DNA from: an uncultured Dehalococcoidia bacterium
Lineage (GTDB): Bacteria > Chloroflexota > Dehalococcoidia > Lucifugimonadales > UBA3495
Reading direction: 5' to 3'
Assembly (NCBI GenBank): GCA_958296445.1
Contig: OY282565.1
Coordinates: forward strand, 3,273,570-3,337,569
DNA: 64,000 bases
In this document: piece after piece, positions 62,441 through 64,000 of the stretch
Position numbering within the stretch: position 1 is the stretch's first letter
Layout of the letters: each line of letters starts with the position of its first letter
Translations under genes and position numbers: made by a program
The notes under the pieces: generated by a model
Told to the model about the DNA's origin: nothing
Database searches by the model: none
Seen by the model: only the letters and a program-made list of their open reading frames with translations

Positions 62441-64000
62441 ATGGGCGACCTAGGCGCAATCACCCTCTGGATAGCCCTGGCCCTGTCCGCCTACTCCGCG
62501 GTGGCGTCGGTGGCCGGCAAGCTGCGCGGTTCGGCGGCGCTGGTGGAAAGCGCCCAAGCCGCGATGTATACCACCGTGGCCGTCCTTTTCGTCTCTACCC
62601 TCAGCTTGGTCACCGCCTTTATCGGGCGGGACTTTGAGATTGCCTACGTCGCCCGCCACAGCGAGTTGGCAATGCCCGACCGCTATACCTGGGTGGCCTT
62701 CTACGCCGGAAACGAAGGTTCGCTGCTCTACATCGCTATGGTGCTGTCGGCTATGGCGGCGGTGGCGGTGTGGCGTGCGCCCCGCCAGCTCGCCGCCCCG
62801 TCCGGGCATCCGGCCTCCGGCTCCCTGCCCTACACCACCGGCATATTGATGCTGATATTAACCTTCTTTCTCGCAGTCACCGCAGTGATGGCTAACCCCT
62901 TTGAGAAACTGCCCTTCATTCCCGCCGACGGCGAGGGAATCAACCCCCTGCTTACGCACTTCGGGATGTTCCTCCACCCGCCGGCCCTGATGGCCGGGCT
63001 GGTGGGCATCAGCATACCCTTAGCCTTCGCCCTCGGTTCGCTGCTGGCCCGCCCTTCGACCGCCTCGGGATACGGCGACGAATGGGTAGACGCCGGACGG
63101 TTCTGGGGCATCATCACTTGGGCCCTGCTGGCATCGGGCCTGCTGCTGGGTTCGTGGTGGGCCTACACCATCCTCGGCTGGGGCGGCTACTGGTTCTGGG
63201 ACCCGGTGGAAAACGCCGCCTTTATGCCCTGGCTGGTCCTTACCGCCTTCATTCACTGCATAATGGTGCAAAAACGGCGCGGAATGTTCCGAATGTGGAA
63301 CATCGCCCTAGTCAACGTCGCCTTCGGCATGGCCCTCTACGGAATGTTTATGAACCGGGGCGGCTCCGTGCCTTCAGTGCATTCCTTCGGCGCCTCCAGC
63401 CTAGGCTGGGTGTTCCTGACCTTCCTAGCCATCGGGGTGATAGTTCCCTTCGTCATCTTTTTCTGGCGTTACCCGCTACTAAAGAGTGCCCAAAACCTAG
63501 ACTCCATGCTGTCGCGGGAAGCCGCCTTTCTGGTCAACAACCTGCTGCTACTGGCTATCGCCTTCGTCACCCTCTGGGGAACGGTCTACCCGCTGATTTC
63601 GCGGCTAACCAGCGGCGAGGAAATAACCGTCGCCCGCCCCTTCTACGACCAAGTCAACGGGCCGCTGATGCTGGGGCTGGTGTTCCTGATGGGCGTGGGG
63701 CCAATGCTGCCCTGGCGCCGGGCCAACTGGGCCAGCGTGCGCCGCGCCTTGACCATACCCGCCGCCGCCGCCGCCGCTGTCGCCGTCCTGCTGCTGATAC
63801 TTGGCCTGCGCCAGCCCTACGCCCTGGCCGGCTTCACCCTAGCCGCCTTCGTTGCCTCCGGCATCCTGATGGAATGGTATCGCGGCGTCCGCGCCCGGAT
63901 GCGAAGCGAGCGGATGGGAACGAGGGGCAGAAAAACCACCGGCGCACTCGCCGCGCTCCGCGCCCCGGTTTCCGCCTTTGGCGGCCTAATCTGGGCCAAC
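62441..64000 (+). CDS. ccmF: heme lyase CcmF (5' part, cut by the window edge)
   Basis: 520 codons from ATG 62441 to the edge with no stop. Many spans; the WWD heme motif is SWWAYTILGWGGYWFWDPVEN (about 238-258), and conserved histidines lie in LTHFGMFLHPP and VPSVHSFG. It joins heme from CcmE to apocytochrome c with CcmH. It follows ccmH closely. The 3' end is outside the window. The ribosome site is distant and weak. Confidence 0.93.
   Translation, partial: MGDLGAITLWIALALSAYSAVASVAGKLRGSAALVESAQAAMYTTVAVLFVSTLSLVTAFIGRDFEIAYVARHSELAMPDRYTWVAFYAGNEGSLLYIAMVLSAMAAVAVWRAPRQLAAPSGHPASGSLPYTTGILMLILTFFLAVTAVMANPFEKLPFIPADGEGINPLLTHFGMFLHPPALMAGLVGISIPLAFALGSLLARPSTASGYGDEWVDAGRFWGIITWALLASGLLLGSWWAYTILGWGGYWFWDPVENAAFMPWLVLTAFIHCIMVQKRRGMFRMWNIALVNVAFGMALYGMFMNRGGSVPSVHSFGASSLGWVFLTFLAIGVIVPFVIFFWRYPLLKSAQNLDSMLSREAAFLVNNLLLLAIAFVTLWGTVYPLISRLTSGEEITVARPFYDQVNGPLMLGLVFLMGVGPMLPWRRANWASVRRALTIPAAAAAAVAVLLLILGLRQPYALAGFTLAAFVASGILMEWYRGVRARMRSERMGTRGRKTTGALAALRAPVSAFGGLIWAN

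Overview
This is high-GC DNA carrying a bacterial respiratory and biosynthetic gene set: a complete SUF operon with SufU, a fused 2-oxoacid:ferredoxin oxidoreductase, a cytochrome c maturation (Ccm) system, and an alternative complex III (Act) locus. Together with the many FAH, SDR, amidase and Gfo/Idh enzymes and the gene-rich layout broken by short palindromic repeats, this suggests a Chloroflexota lineage (Dehalococcoidia/SAR202-like). That placement is an inference from gene content; no rRNA gene is present. I saw no tRNA or rRNA gene and no CRISPR array.

Layout. 0.1-5.3 kb: accessory genes (transglutaminase-like, HNH nuclease with duplicated zinc modules, zinc-ribbon membrane protein, DUF1802, TatD, HicB-like fusion, DUF3800). 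5.3-12.9 kb: sufB, an embedded MazF/PemK-type toxin-antitoxin pair, sufC, a small zinc-type protein, sufD, sufS and two sufU genes. 13.3-16.2 kb: korAB behind a consensus promoter and a long leader. 17.0-20.1 kb: ccmE facing ccmABCD. 20.2-32.8 kb: scattered catabolic enzymes plus an IS607-type element (27.3-29.0 kb). 33.0-35.9 kb: a lower-GC SF1 helicase with a toxin-like N-terminus. 36.3-47.5 kb: GatC-like protein and amidase, two Gfo/Idh enzymes, YvcK, LigA, Pth and a lipoprotein metalloprotease. 47.6-50.8 kb: four tandem genes for 28-29 residue membrane peptides followed by amt. 51.2-64 kb: a rhodanese, the Act complex (actA, split actB, two NrfD-type subunits, actD, actE), ccmH and the start of ccmF.

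The most striking signal is at 47.6-50.8 kb. Four near-identical genes encode single-span membrane peptides. Each has the same 38-bp operator of four boxes in 11-bp phase (GTAAC-N6-TTTAC-N6-GNAAA-N6-GTAAC). The amt gene, transcribed in the same direction, carries the same type of boxes. In all five promoters a -10-like hexamer lies exactly 10 bp after the last GTAAC box. The pattern resembles the tandem boxes of OmpR/PhoB-type regulators such as actinobacterial GlnR, so this looks like a nitrogen-responsive regulon pairing an ammonium channel with a family of micro-membrane-proteins.

How the genes work together: SUF makes the Fe-S clusters needed by KorAB and by the Act ferredoxin subunit. 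Ccm attaches heme to the pentaheme ActA and monoheme ActE, and ccmH/ccmF directly follow the Act genes. Act passes quinol electrons to a cytochrome or oxidase lying outside the window. Intergenic spaces are filled with several families of short imperfect palindromes, some of which run into reading frames.
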